Source: GCA-020343675 sp964462945 | Lineage (GTDB): Bacteria; Planctomycetota; Phycisphaerae; Sedimentisphaerales; Anaerobacaceae | Direction of reading: 5' to 3' | Assembly: GCA_964462945.1 (NCBI GenBank) | Contig: CAYWZW010000003.1 | Span: forward strand, 1 to 64,000 | DNA length: 64,000 bases | In this document: positions 32,765-40,198 of the stretch, piece after piece | Numbering within the stretch: position 1 is the first letter of the stretch | Layout of the letters: each line of letters starts with the position of its first letter | Position numbers and translations under genes: made by a program | Notes under the pieces: generated by a model | The model's database searches: none | What the model was told of the DNA's origin: nothing | What the model saw: only the letters and a program-made list of their open reading frames with translations

Positions 32765-33580
32765 ATGGCAAAGAGGCAGACCAGAGTTAGTGAACGAGTC
32801 TTATTTATCTCACTTTTGTTGGCCGGTTTCATTTTCCTCTTTGCTCCGCAGAGATTGACAAGCAAATTCCAGTTTGCTTTTGTTCGCATTTTTTGCCGGC
32901 CTCTAAGTCTGGCTGGAGACGTTTCGCTTTCCGCATCCGAATTGATGGCCTCGGCACAGGGCGCCCCGGAAGACGCCGTCAGCCGCGAAAGATACGACAA
33001 GCTCCATAACCGTCTGGCCAACGTCACAGAGTGGTTGAGGCAGGAACGTCAGAAGGTCGAAAGGCTGTCCGGGCTGCGCGATCGGCCTGTTTGGAAGGGT
33101 GTGAATTTCGTGCTGGCCGGCGTCATCACGGCTTCTGCCGACGGATTACACAGTGAGCTGATTATCGACCGCGGTCGGGAAGACGGTTTGGCCGGGGGCC
33201 AATTTGTTCTGGCCGATGAGAGTGTCGTCGGAACGGTCTCCGGCGTGGATACCCGCACGGCCCGCGTCCGGCTGGTCACCGATCCGGCGTCCAAAATAGC
33301 CGTAAAGATAGCGGAACTGAATACGGACAGAATCATGCAGGGCTGCGGCGGCAATTCCGCCAAGGTCCAATTGGTTCCCGCCAAGTGCAAAATCGAAACC
33401 GGCGACCTTGTCTATGCTCAGAAAAAACCCGGATTCCTGGGTACGCCGGTCATCGTAGGAACGGTGGCCGAATGTAAAACCAACAAGGAAGACCCTCTGC
33501 TCTGGGACATCACTGTTAAACTTGCCTGCGACATCGAGCACCTGGCCGACGTCGCCGTCATCGTCATGAATCCGCGATAG
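32765..33580 (+). CDS. mreC: Rod shape-determining protein MreC
   Basis: I take ATG 32765 (MAKRQTRVSERVLFISLLLA), which gives 271 residues and avoids the overlap with mreB produced by the longer frame. After one transmembrane helix (about 11-29) come a coiled coil (about 55-100) and two beta-barrel domains with DRGREDGLAGGQFVLADESV and VGTVSGVDTRTARVRLVTDP, both diagnostic of MreC. It links MreB to cell-wall synthases in the periplasm. It is the second gene of the mre pair. Confidence 0.92.
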   Translation: MAKRQTRVSERVLFISLLLAGFIFLFAPQRLTSKFQFAFVRIFCRPLSLAGDVSLSASELMASAQGAPEDAVSRERYDKLHNRLANVTEWLRQERQKVERLSGLRDRPVWKGVNFVLAGVITASADGLHSELIIDRGREDGLAGGQFVLADESVVGTVSGVDTRTARVRLVTDPASKIAVKIAELNTDRIMQGCGGNSAKVQLVPAKCKIETGDLVYAQKKPGFLGTPVIVGTVAECKTNKEDPLLWDITVKLACDIEHLADVAVIVMNPR

Positions 33581-33613
33581 CAGCTCATTCCTTGCGTCCT
33601 GGCACGCCAATAT

Positions 33614-33642
33614 TTGAAGTCCTGCCGAATACTTGATACAAT
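33614..33642 (+). promoter_or_regulatory. Sigma-70 type promoter of the ECF sigma gene
   Basis: TTGAAG (33614-33619) and TACAAT (33637-33642) are separated by 17 bases. It would start transcription about 25 bases before ATG 33673. Confidence 0.6.
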
Positions 33643-33672
33643 CTTGCTGTCTTTACGAGGAAATGAATAAGC

Positions 33673-34230
33673 ATGACCGATGTGACGCGCATTCTGAACG
33701 CGATTGAGCGAGGAGATGCTGGAGCCGCAGACGACCTGCTCCCGTTAGTCTATGAAGAATTGCGTCTCCTGGCTGCACAGAAACTATCACAAGAGCCGCC
33801 CGGCCAGACGCTCCAGGCGACGGCTCTGGTCCACGAAGCCTATATCCGTCTGGTGGAGGCCGAATGCCGGACTTGGAACAGCCAGAACCATTTCTTCATG
33901 GCCGCCGCCGAAGCTATGCGGCGGATTCTCATCGAAAACGCCCGCCGCAAAGTGAGCCTCAAACACGGCGGCGGCCGCCAGAAGGTCGATTTCGATGATG
34001 CGGCAGCCGCTCTTGGTGAGAGTTCTGACGACCTTATTGCCCTGGACGAGGCGCTGGCGAAGCTGGCCGCTGAAGACCCGACCAAGGTTGATCTGGTAAA
34101 ACTCCGCTATTTCGCGGGCCTCAGTATCGATCAGGCGGCGGAAGTGCTGGGAATTTCCCGTGCCACTGCCATTCGACACTGGTCTTTTGCAAGGGCCTGG
34201 CTTTTCCAGTATATCAACAGGAGCAGGTAG
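33673..34230 (+). CDS. ECF RNA polymerase sigma factor, TIGR02999 type
   Basis: The 185-residue protein has region 2 (LLPLVYEELRLLAAQKLSQE to SQNHFFMAAAEAMRRILIEN) and region 4 (VKLRYFAGLSIDQAAEVLGI followed by SRATAIRHW). The 'LQATALVHEAYIRLV' segment is typical of the Planctomycetota-rich TIGR02999 group, which is regularly encoded next to Ser/Thr kinase genes, as here. The kinase starts 126 bases downstream. The pair presumably transduces an envelope or environmental signal to transcription; target genes are unknown. Confidence 0.92.
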   Translation: MTDVTRILNAIERGDAGAADDLLPLVYEELRLLAAQKLSQEPPGQTLQATALVHEAYIRLVEAECRTWNSQNHFFMAAAEAMRRILIENARRKVSLKHGGGRQKVDFDDAAAALGESSDDLIALDEALAKLAAEDPTKVDLVKLRYFAGLSIDQAAEVLGISRATAIRHWSFARAWLFQYINRSR

Positions 34231-34287
34231 GGGCAGGCCCGCGTGCCTGCCCAGAGCCGTCACATGGGGCCGCTCCTACTTTTTTTA
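34227..34287 (+). repeat. Nested-hairpin intergenic repeat, can act as terminator
   Basis: The unit starts gtaggggcaggc and ends cgctcctac, so its ends pair, and inside it gggcaggc / gcctgccc forms a second hairpin. A run of T follows directly (34280-34287), so the repeat can serve as a rho-independent terminator for the ECF gene, whose stop codon it overlaps. It is the same family as the unit inside the kinase ORF at 35991-36050. Confidence 0.7.
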
Positions 34288-34355
34288 TTTTTCGTGAGCC
34301 GGTCCCGGCCTGAATTTCGCACTATTGTACAGAGGCATTTGCAGAGGAGTCTGTC

Positions 34356-37300
34356 GTGGAACTCAAACTGAAGGACATCGAGGCAATTTATCACGGTGCT
34401 CTTGAAAAAGAGGCCGGGCGGGAGCGATCCGCATATTTGGATTCCGCTTGCGGCAGGAACGCGGCCCTCCGTGACCGCGTCGAAGCCCTGCTTAAAGCCA
34501 ACGAGGACGCCGGCAATTTCCTCGACGTGCCGCCAGCTGATTTGGGCGCTGCCCTGGATGATGCTCCTTTAACCGAGCAGCCCGGGACTGTAATCGGGCG
34601 GTACAAGCTGCTGGAAAGAATCGGCGAGGGCGGAATGGCGGTCGTTTATATGGCGGAGCAGACTGAGCCGATCCGCCGGAAGGTGGCCCTCAAGATCATC
34701 AAGCTGGGCATGGATACCAGGCAGGTGATTGCCCGGTTTGAGGCGGAGCGGCAAGCCCTGGCCCTGATGGACCACCCGAATATCGCCAAGGTCCTCGATG
34801 CCGGGGCGACGGAAACGGGACGGCCTTACTTTGTTATGGAATTGGTCAAGGGCGTCTCGATTACCGACTACTGCGACGCAAACAGCCTGAGCACCAAAGA
34901 GCGACTGGAGCTATTCATCCAGGTCTGCAATGCCGTCCAGCACGCCCACCAGAAGGGTATTATCCACCGCGACATCAAGCCCACAAACGTCATGGTTACG
35001 CTCCATGACGGTAAATCGGTGCCCAAGGTGATCGACTTCGGCATCGCTAAAGCGATAAATCAAAAACTCACCGAAAAGACGCTCTTTACGCGCTACGCCC
35101 ACATCATCGGCACGCCTGCCTATATGAGCCCGGAGCAGGCGGAATTAAGCGATCTGGACATCGATACCCGCACCGATATCTACTCGTTAGGCGTCCTGCT
35201 CTATGAATTGCTTACCGGCACGCCGCCTTTTGGCGAAGAAGAGCTTCGCAAGGCCGGCTATATCGAGATGCAGCGGGTCATCCGGGAACAGGAACCGGTG
35301 AAGCCCTCCACGAGGATCCGGACTTCTACGAGCGTTAGACAGTGGCATCGGCATCCTGCCGATGATTCATGGGCTGGAAGCCCATTCCACAAGCACCCCA
35401 CGTCGTCCCCCACGCACTGCTCGACATACCAGCAGGTCCGCGGCGATCTGGATTGGATCGTGATGAAATCGCTGGAAAAGGACCGCGCCCGGCGGTACGA
35501 AACCGCCAACGGCCTGGCCTTAGACATCCGGCGTCATATCGAGCATGAGCCGGTCCTGGCCCGATGCCCCAGCACAACATATCGCGTCCAAAAATTCCTG
35601 CGAAGGCATCGCTCCCAGACCATTGCTGCCCTTGCTATGGTAATCTTCGCTGGTGCCGTAGTCGTCATCCTTTCGATGTGGAATCAGGCCCGGCTGCAAC
35701 TTCGTGAAGCTGAAGACTTCAAGGACAGGGGCATTCTTTCGCAGGCCCGCGAGCAGTATGCCAAAGCGGACCGCGAAGCAGCCCTTGAGACGATCAAACC
35801 CATCCTCAGTAGCCGGCACGTCGGTCCGGAAGCGCAGCTTCTCCATGCCGGCATCCTCGTCGATAACCGTCGCTCGGACGAGGCTGCAAACGTGCTGGGC
35901 GGTCTGCTGAATGAACGCCGTGAGATCGCCGGGGCGACTCATGCACTTCTGGCCCGAATCCTCTGGGAGAGTGCATCGCCCGATACTACTGTAGGGGCAA
36001 CCCTATGTGGTTGCCCGATCCATAGGGCGGCCACGCGGGGCCGCCCCTACGACGCGATTGAAGATCACCGCCGGAGAGCGGAAGAATTGCTTCCGGAGAC
36101 CGCCGAGGCGTATTTCCTACGGGCCATGACGGCCATTACTGTAAAAGAGCAGCTTGCCTCGCTCGAGCGAGCCTTGCTGTTTGACCCTGCCCACTATGAA
36201 TCCCGCAGGCTGCGGGCATTCACCTACTACGCCTCCCGAAAGTATGATGAGATGGAGCACGATGCGTTGGGCATGACTATTCTCCGACCGAGCGACCCCT
36301 TGGGCTATTCGCTGCGTGCGGTTGCGCTGCGCGAGTTGGGTAAGTATAAGGACGCGATTGCGGAATATGACAACGCCATGGCGCTGCCACTGAATGACAA
36401 CGCGCAATACATGGACTTGCGCGCCCAGCGGAACGAAGTGTTTCTACGGATGGGTGATCATAAGCGCGTTATTGCGGATGCTCAGGAGTGCCTGAAGCTC
36501 CGGCCCGACAAGCCGGTCTTCGAGTATCACATGTTCTGTGCCTTGACGGCCCTGGGCGACTACGACAAGGCCGAAGCCGAGTTTCGCGAGATCGTTGGCC
36601 GGACACCCACAGCCCGAAACGAATTTCGGGAATGGTGCGCCAAGTATGTCTTCGACACCTTAGAGACTGGGCGTTCGTGGCATCCGCCGAGCACCAGCCC
36701 CCCTGGGGCGCGGAGCGCAGGCGTCCTGAGCGCAGCCGAAGGACCTTCGAGCACGCGGTCCGCGCCAGCGAGGGACCTGGGCGCAGCCTTCCTTCCAATG
36801 GTGGAGGCCGAAGAGACCTATCACGAACTCTCAGCCAAGGCCAAGCGTGTGACTACGGATGGATTCAGCGCCCGCTGGTCTCCGGATGGAAAGAAGCTCG
36901 CCTTCAGCGCGGGTGTACATGGCTACAGTGGCGTGGCGGTCTTTGATCCCGCTACGAAGGAAACCGACTTGATGATCGTACCCGGCAAGGACCCGAGGTG
37001 GTCGCCGGATGGAAAGTACATCGCCTTCGTTCGTGATTGCCAGCTCCTTCGCGTCTCGGAATTCATCGCCGCTGAACGTAAGGAGCAGCATCGCCTGATA
37101 GCAGAGGAAGAGGTCTGGGTCATGAACGCCGATGGCACGCAGCCCAGACGTCTGGCTCGAGGCGGCTGGCCCTCATGGAGCCAGGATTCAACGACCATCT
37201 ACTACCAGTCGCGTGTGGATAGCACTCTTTGTTCGGTCTCCATCGAGGGACAAAACGCCGAGTCAAAACGAATCATGCCATGCTCGAACTTTTATCCTTC

Positions 37301-39143
37301 GGTATCATCCGACAATCAGCGCGTGGCGTATCTGGATGGCACATCCCTCAAAGTCAAGAACCTGGATTCGCAGACTGTTATTGCCGAACAACCGGCGCCT
37401 TTCGCAACGTGGGGCGGGGCTGGCTGGTCCCCAACGGGCAAGGAACTGTGTCTGGCCGGTCAAAACAATAGCGACGATAGGACCGGATTGTGGATTTACA
37501 GTCTCGATAGAAGCGAACCTGCAAGGACTCTTGACGGCCAGATCACGGTTGGCTCATGGTCTTCTGATGGAACGAAACTCGTCTTCTCTCTGGGTCCGCC
37601 GTACTTCGAGATTTGGGCCGCTGATCTGGACCCCAATGTCTCGACCGTCGCGGCCCTTGGCCCGGGTCAAACGCCTGATGAGCATATCCGAGAGATGCTT
37701 GCTTTTTACAGCCGCCGAATCAAGGCCGACCCGCAGGATGCATACGCCTACTCCGTCCGTGCCCAGTATTACGATTATCTGCACGACCGGGAGAAGGCCA
37801 CGGCCGACATGAGACGCTGGTCGGCCATTCTCAGCGGTTCGGATTTGCCGGTGGACACGCCCCGCCCCCGCCGTTTTGCTTCGCCAAACGAAGCAGCGGG
37901 AGTCAGGCGTGTCATGAATATGCCATTCAATTGTCAAGTTGTCTTTTCTGCAGAAAGACCTGTAAATGAGATTCCATTACTCAATGTTGCCTTAGGGCAG
38001 AAAGGAAGGTGTAACATGAAGTCGTTTCAAATACCAATTTTTTCGACTCGTGGCTTAGCCATGTCACTGCTTGGGCTTTGTCTTTTGTCAGGTCTTGATA
38101 CACCGGCCGCATACGCAGATTTCACCTTCGGCGAGCCGGTGAAGTTCGGCCCGGCCGTTGCTGGTGAAGACGGTATCGATTGCCTTTCCTCCGATGGGTT
38201 GGAGGTGTACTTCGACTCACTTCGCTCTGGAGGGCAAGGTGGCTGGGATATATGGGTGCTCAGACGTGCCTCAATAGACAAGCCATGGGATTCACCGCAG
38301 AATCTTGGACCTGGCGTTAACAGCTCCGATGAGGACTCCTTCGCATCCATTTCGTACGATGGTCTTACACTCTATTTCGGTTCAGGACGCCCTGGCGGGC
38401 ATGGTAAGCACGACATATACATGACCACACGCACAACCAAAGACGCACCCTGGGGCTCCGCTGTAAATCTGGGGCCAAATGTGAACAGTTCTTCTGGCGA
38501 TGTGTGCCCGTGGATCTCGGCGGACGGCTTGGAACTCTACTTCGTGTCGGCGCGGAGCGGTGGATATGGTGCGTCCGATATCTATGTGGCGAGGCGTGCG
38601 ACAACGGACGACCCCTGGGGCACAGGCGTGAATCTTGGCGCTGTAGTGAACAGTGCATACGAAGAACAGTGGCTCTCCCTTTCGCCGGATGGACTCTTGC
38701 TCCTTTTCTCCGAACGTTACGGGTATACCCCCCGGCCGGGTGGGTATGGTGGTCCTGATATGTGGATGACAAGACGGGCCACACTTTCTGACCCATGGCA
38801 AGCGCCAGTGAATCTTGGACCCAACGTTAACTGCGCATCGGTAGACGGCGCGCCACGAATCTCCCCGGATGGACGCACACTGTACTTCGTGTCCCAACGC
38901 AGCGGCACCTGGGATGTTTGGCAGGCGCCAATCATCCCGACCTGTGACTTCAATAGCGATGGGATTGTCGATATTGCGGACGTGGCTATTATGGTAGAGC
39001 ACTGGCACACAGATTATTCGTTATGCGATATTGGTCCGTATGCCTGGGGTGACGGCTTCGTGGATGCTCAGGACCTGATCGTCTTAGCCGAGTACATGGC
39101 AGACAATCCAGGCGCTGTGAACGCCGTCAACGACATACAGTGA
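34356..39143 (+). CDS. Serine/threonine protein kinase with TPR and PD40 repeats, read through into a dockerin protein
   Basis: The frame is open for 1595 codons from GTG 34356 (GAGGAG upstream). Residues about 80-395 form a Hanks-type kinase: GEGGMAVVYMAE, VALKIIK, HRDIKPTNV (about 203), DFG (about 227) and SPEQAE are intact. A transmembrane helix follows (about 423-442), then TPR-like helices (to about 790) and a PD40/TolB-type propeller (about 830-1105). From residue 1221 the frame continues as a separate-looking secreted protein (see 38016-39143). Four nested-hairpin repeats sit inside the coding frame. The kinase presumably senses an extracytoplasmic signal together with the ECF factor upstream. 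The 1595-residue fusion may be accidental. Confidence 0.85.
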   Translation: MELKLKDIEAIYHGALEKEAGRERSAYLDSACGRNAALRDRVEALLKANEDAGNFLDVPPADLGAALDDAPLTEQPGTVIGRYKLLERIGEGGMAVVYMAEQTEPIRRKVALKIIKLGMDTRQVIARFEAERQALALMDHPNIAKVLDAGATETGRPYFVMELVKGVSITDYCDANSLSTKERLELFIQVCNAVQHAHQKGIIHRDIKPTNVMVTLHDGKSVPKVIDFGIAKAINQKLTEKTLFTRYAHIIGTPAYMSPEQAELSDLDIDTRTDIYSLGVLLYELLTGTPPFGEEELRKAGYIEMQRVIREQEPVKPSTRIRTSTSVRQWHRHPADDSWAGSPFHKHPTSSPTHCSTYQQVRGDLDWIVMKSLEKDRARRYETANGLALDIRRHIEHEPVLARCPSTTYRVQKFLRRHRSQTIAALAMVIFAGAVVVILSMWNQARLQLREAEDFKDRGILSQAREQYAKADREAALETIKPILSSRHVGPEAQLLHAGILVDNRRSDEAANVLGGLLNERREIAGATHALLARILWESASPDTTVGATLCGCPIHRAATRGRPYDAIEDHRRRAEELLPETAEAYFLRAMTAITVKEQLASLERALLFDPAHYESRRLRAFTYYASRKYDEMEHDALGMTILRPSDPLGYSLRAVALRELGKYKDAIAEYDNAMALPLNDNAQYMDLRAQRNEVFLRMGDHKRVIADAQECLKLRPDKPVFEYHMFCALTALGDYDKAEAEFREIVGRTPTARNEFREWCAKYVFDTLETGRSWHPPSTSPPGARSAGVLSAAEGPSSTRSAPARDLGAAFLPMVEAEETYHELSAKAKRVTTDGFSARWSPDGKKLAFSAGVHGYSGVAVFDPATKETDLMIVPGKDPRWSPDGKYIAFVRDCQLLRVSEFIAAERKEQHRLIAEEEVWVMNADGTQPRRLARGGWPSWSQDSTTIYYQSRVDSTLCSVSIEGQNAESKRIMPCSNFYPSVSSDNQRVAYLDGTSLKVKNLDSQTVIAEQPAPFATWGGAGWSPTGKELCLAGQNNSDDRTGLWIYSLDRSEPARTLDGQITVGSWSSDGTKLVFSLGPPYFEIWAADLDPNVSTVAALGPGQTPDEHIREMLAFYSRRIKADPQDAYAYSVRAQYYDYLHDREKATADMRRWSAILSGSDLPVDTPRPRRFASPNEAAGVRRVMNMPFNCQVVFSAERPVNEIPLLNVALGQKGRCNMKSFQIPIFSTRGLAMSLLGLCLLSGLDTPAAYADFTFGEPVKFGPAVAGEDGIDCLSSDGLEVYFDSLRSGGQGGWDIWVLRRASIDKPWDSPQNLGPGVNSSDEDSFASISYDGLTLYFGSGRPGGHGKHDIYMTTRTTKDAPWGSAVNLGPNVNSSSGDVCPWISADGLELYFVSARSGGYGASDIYVARRATTDDPWGTGVNLGAVVNSAYEEQWLSLSPDGLLLLFSERYGYTPRPGGYGGPDMWMTRRATLSDPWQAPVNLGPNVNCASVDGAPRISPDGRTLYFVSQRSGTWDVWQAPIIPTCDFNSDGIVDIADVAIMVEHWHTDYSLCDIGPYAWGDGFVDAQDLIVLAEYMADNPGAVNAVNDIQ
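35341..35389. repeat. Nested-hairpin repeat inside the kinase coding region
   Basis: The ends gtgg and ccac pair; inside, catcgg...ccgatg and tgggct...agccca form two hairpins. It lies in the C-terminal lobe of the kinase domain (about residues 329-344) and adds a Trp/His/Pro-rich loop without breaking the frame. Confidence 0.6.
35991..36050. repeat. 60-bp nested-hairpin repeat inside the kinase coding region
   Basis: It begins gtaggggcaaccc and ends ccgcccctac; the outer ends pair, and two inner hairpins (gggcaacc/ggttgccc and gggcggcc/ggccgccc) are visible. Exactly 60 bp long, it is in frame and encodes about 20 residues between two TPR-like helices. The same family occurs at 34227-34287. 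Confidence 0.75.
36670..36790. repeat. GC-rich palindromic repeat inside the kinase coding region
   Basis: The stretch contains tcctgagcgcagccgaagga and a ggacc...ggtcc hairpin, a composition unlike the flanking propeller sequence, and encodes a low-complexity Ser/Ala/Pro/Arg segment. It looks like another in-frame insertion; boundaries are approximate. Confidence 0.45.
37854..37913. repeat. 60-bp nested-hairpin repeat near the end of the kinase part
   Basis: The ends gacacgcc and ggcgtgtc are perfect inverted repeats, with an inner gcttcg...cgaagc hairpin. It encodes a short Arg/Pro-rich stretch just before the frame runs on toward the downstream protein, so this insertion may have removed the original kinase stop codon. 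Confidence 0.65.
38016..39143 (+). CDS. Secreted PD40-repeat protein with dockerin type I domain (possible independent gene)
   Basis: ATG 38016 is preceded by AGGAAGG at a good distance, and the following residues form a signal peptide: FSTRGLAMSLLGLCLLSGLD ending at a plausible AYA cleavage site. The mature 340 residues hold PD40-type repeats (ISADGLELYFVSARSGGYGA, ISPDGRTLYFVSQRSG) and a C-terminal dockerin type I pair of calcium loops (CDFNSDGIVDIADVAIM and DGFVDAQDLIVLAEYM). A signal peptide makes no sense 1221 residues into a kinase, so this is more likely its own gene in the same frame. It is followed by a strong terminator. Dockerin partners are unknown. Confidence 0.75.
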   Translation: MKSFQIPIFSTRGLAMSLLGLCLLSGLDTPAAYADFTFGEPVKFGPAVAGEDGIDCLSSDGLEVYFDSLRSGGQGGWDIWVLRRASIDKPWDSPQNLGPGVNSSDEDSFASISYDGLTLYFGSGRPGGHGKHDIYMTTRTTKDAPWGSAVNLGPNVNSSSGDVCPWISADGLELYFVSARSGGYGASDIYVARRATTDDPWGTGVNLGAVVNSAYEEQWLSLSPDGLLLLFSERYGYTPRPGGYGGPDMWMTRRATLSDPWQAPVNLGPNVNCASVDGAPRISPDGRTLYFVSQRSGTWDVWQAPIIPTCDFNSDGIVDIADVAIMVEHWHTDYSLCDIGPYAWGDGFVDAQDLIVLAEYMADNPGAVNAVNDIQ

Positions 39144-39189
39144 TCCCTGCGGCAACAAGCAGGGACAGATTACACAGCAAACTCACAGG

Positions 39190-39240
39190 GCTGGCCCCCG
39201 TGTGCTCTGTCGAAGACAGAAACGGGGGTCAGCTTTTTTT
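39190..39240 (+). terminator. Rho-independent terminator after the kinase/dockerin region
   Basis: A stem gctggcccccgt / acgggggtcagc (one mismatch) is followed by seven T (39234-39240). It lies 47 bases beyond the stop at 39143. Confidence 0.9.
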
Positions 39241-39360
39241 CATTATCTCAATCGCAACGACATGCCGGAAAAACTTTTCACTTGCGGCCTATAAAAGCTT
39301 TCCGACTTTCCGCGAAACAGCTTTCATGCGTCCGATAAGCGTGGTTTGGACGCTGCGGGA

Positions 39361-39389
39361 TTGAATTTGAACGGGTTTTCGGGTACAAT
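39361..39389 (+). promoter_or_regulatory. Sigma-70 type promoter of the 3D-domain gene
   Basis: TTGAAT (39361-39366) and TACAAT (39384-39389) are 17 bases apart. An ATG at 39411 directly follows GGGAGG and is in the same frame as the 3D gene, but this frame is closed by TAG-TGA at 39456-39461. Confidence 0.6.
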
Positions 39390-39476
39390 TATCTCAACAA
39401 TTCAGGGAGGATGGAACAAGCACCGAGGGACGACGGACGAGGGGCGAGAGACGAATAGTGAGGGGGGGATTCAGCC

Positions 39477-40058
39477 TTGTCAAATCGCAAACATGTGGTG
39501 AGCGGAGTCGAACCATCGCAAACTTGTGGTGAGCGAAGTCGAACCATCGAAAGCTTGTCCCGAGCGAAGTCGAGGGATCGAAAATGGACATTGGTGGCTG
39601 CTGTTTGCATCCTAAGCTGCGTCGCCGGCGTGGCATACACAAAAGCCGACCGAACGGCGATTCTGCTTGCCTCGGACTCAAGACCCCAGACTCAAGACCC
39701 CAGACTCAAGGACCTGAGGGCATCTGAGCCGAACGGCGAGCAGGCCGGCGAATGGCAAACCGTGCAAATGCGTGTCACCGCCTATTGTCCCTGCTCGAAG
39801 TGCTGCGGCCAATCGGCAGACGGCATAACGGCCAACGGACACAAGATACGACGCGGCGAGGCGTTCGTGGCCGCCGATAGAAGATACGCCTTCGGTACCG
39901 AAATGGTCATCCCCGGCTACAGCGGCAGCGAGCCTGTGAAAGTCCTCGATAGAGGCGGCGCGATCCGCGGAGACAAGCTCGACGCCTTCTTCCATTCGCA
40001 CCAAGAGGCCTTAGAATGGGGCGTCAGGTACCTCGACGTCAAAGTCCGCAGCAGATAA
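39477..40058 (+). CDS. 3D-domain (MltA C-terminal-like) exported protein with repeat-invaded 5' end
   Basis: The 193-residue frame starts at a TTG. Its first 35 residues are encoded by three tandem 31-bp repeats and are unlikely to be native. A hydrophobic export segment follows (LVAAVCILSCVAGVAY), then a low-complexity linker from a 14-bp repeat, then the 3D domain: MRVTAYCPCSKCCGQSADGI, GHKIRRGEAFVAADRRYAFG and KVLDRGGAIRGDKLDAFF with the three diagnostic aspartates. 3D domains are double-psi barrels with peptidoglycan lytic activity. A promoter and ATG 39411 with GGGAGG upstream suggest where the gene originally began, but stops at 39456-39461 block it. Function is probably cell-wall turnover if still expressed. 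Confidence 0.78.
   Translation: MSNRKHVVSGVEPSQTCGERSRTIESLSRAKSRDRKWTLVAAVCILSCVAGVAYTKADRTAILLASDSRPQTQDPRLKDLRASEPNGEQAGEWQTVQMRVTAYCPCSKCCGQSADGITANGHKIRRGEAFVAADRRYAFGTEMVIPGYSGSEPVKVLDRGGAIRGDKLDAFFHSHQEALEWGVRYLDVKVRSR
39485..39577. repeat. Three tandem 31-bp repeats
   Basis: Units at 39485-39515, 39516-39546 and 39547-39577 share the pattern tcgcaaacttgtggtgagcg plus aagtcgaacca; units 1 and 2 differ at two positions, unit 3 is more diverged. They are followed by a shorter tandem (actcaagaccccag, about 39675-39711). Both repeats are translated in the 3D-domain frame. Confidence 0.85.
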
Positions 40059-40151
40059 CGCAAGCGGCATAAGGACGCTGTAGATTCTTCGGAATTACTA
40101 TTTGCCGCTGCGGTTTGTCTTCTTCACTTCCATTTCTTTGCCAAGAAACTC

Positions 40152-40181
40152 TTGACAGCGTGCACGTAAGATGCTGATAAT
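40152..40181 (+). promoter_or_regulatory. Sigma-70 type promoter of the molybdoenzyme gene
   Basis: TTGACA (40152-40157) and GATAAT (40176-40181), preceded by TG-like context, are 18 bases apart. It fits a start at ATG 40199 with a short leader rather than the TTG at 40181. Confidence 0.6.
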
Positions 40182-40198
40182 TGAGCAGGTTTTCGATT

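Noticed and set aside
39485..39711. Tandem repeats suggesting a CRISPR array
   Set aside because: Units are contiguous with no unique spacers, so they are simple tandem repeats; no cas genes are nearby.
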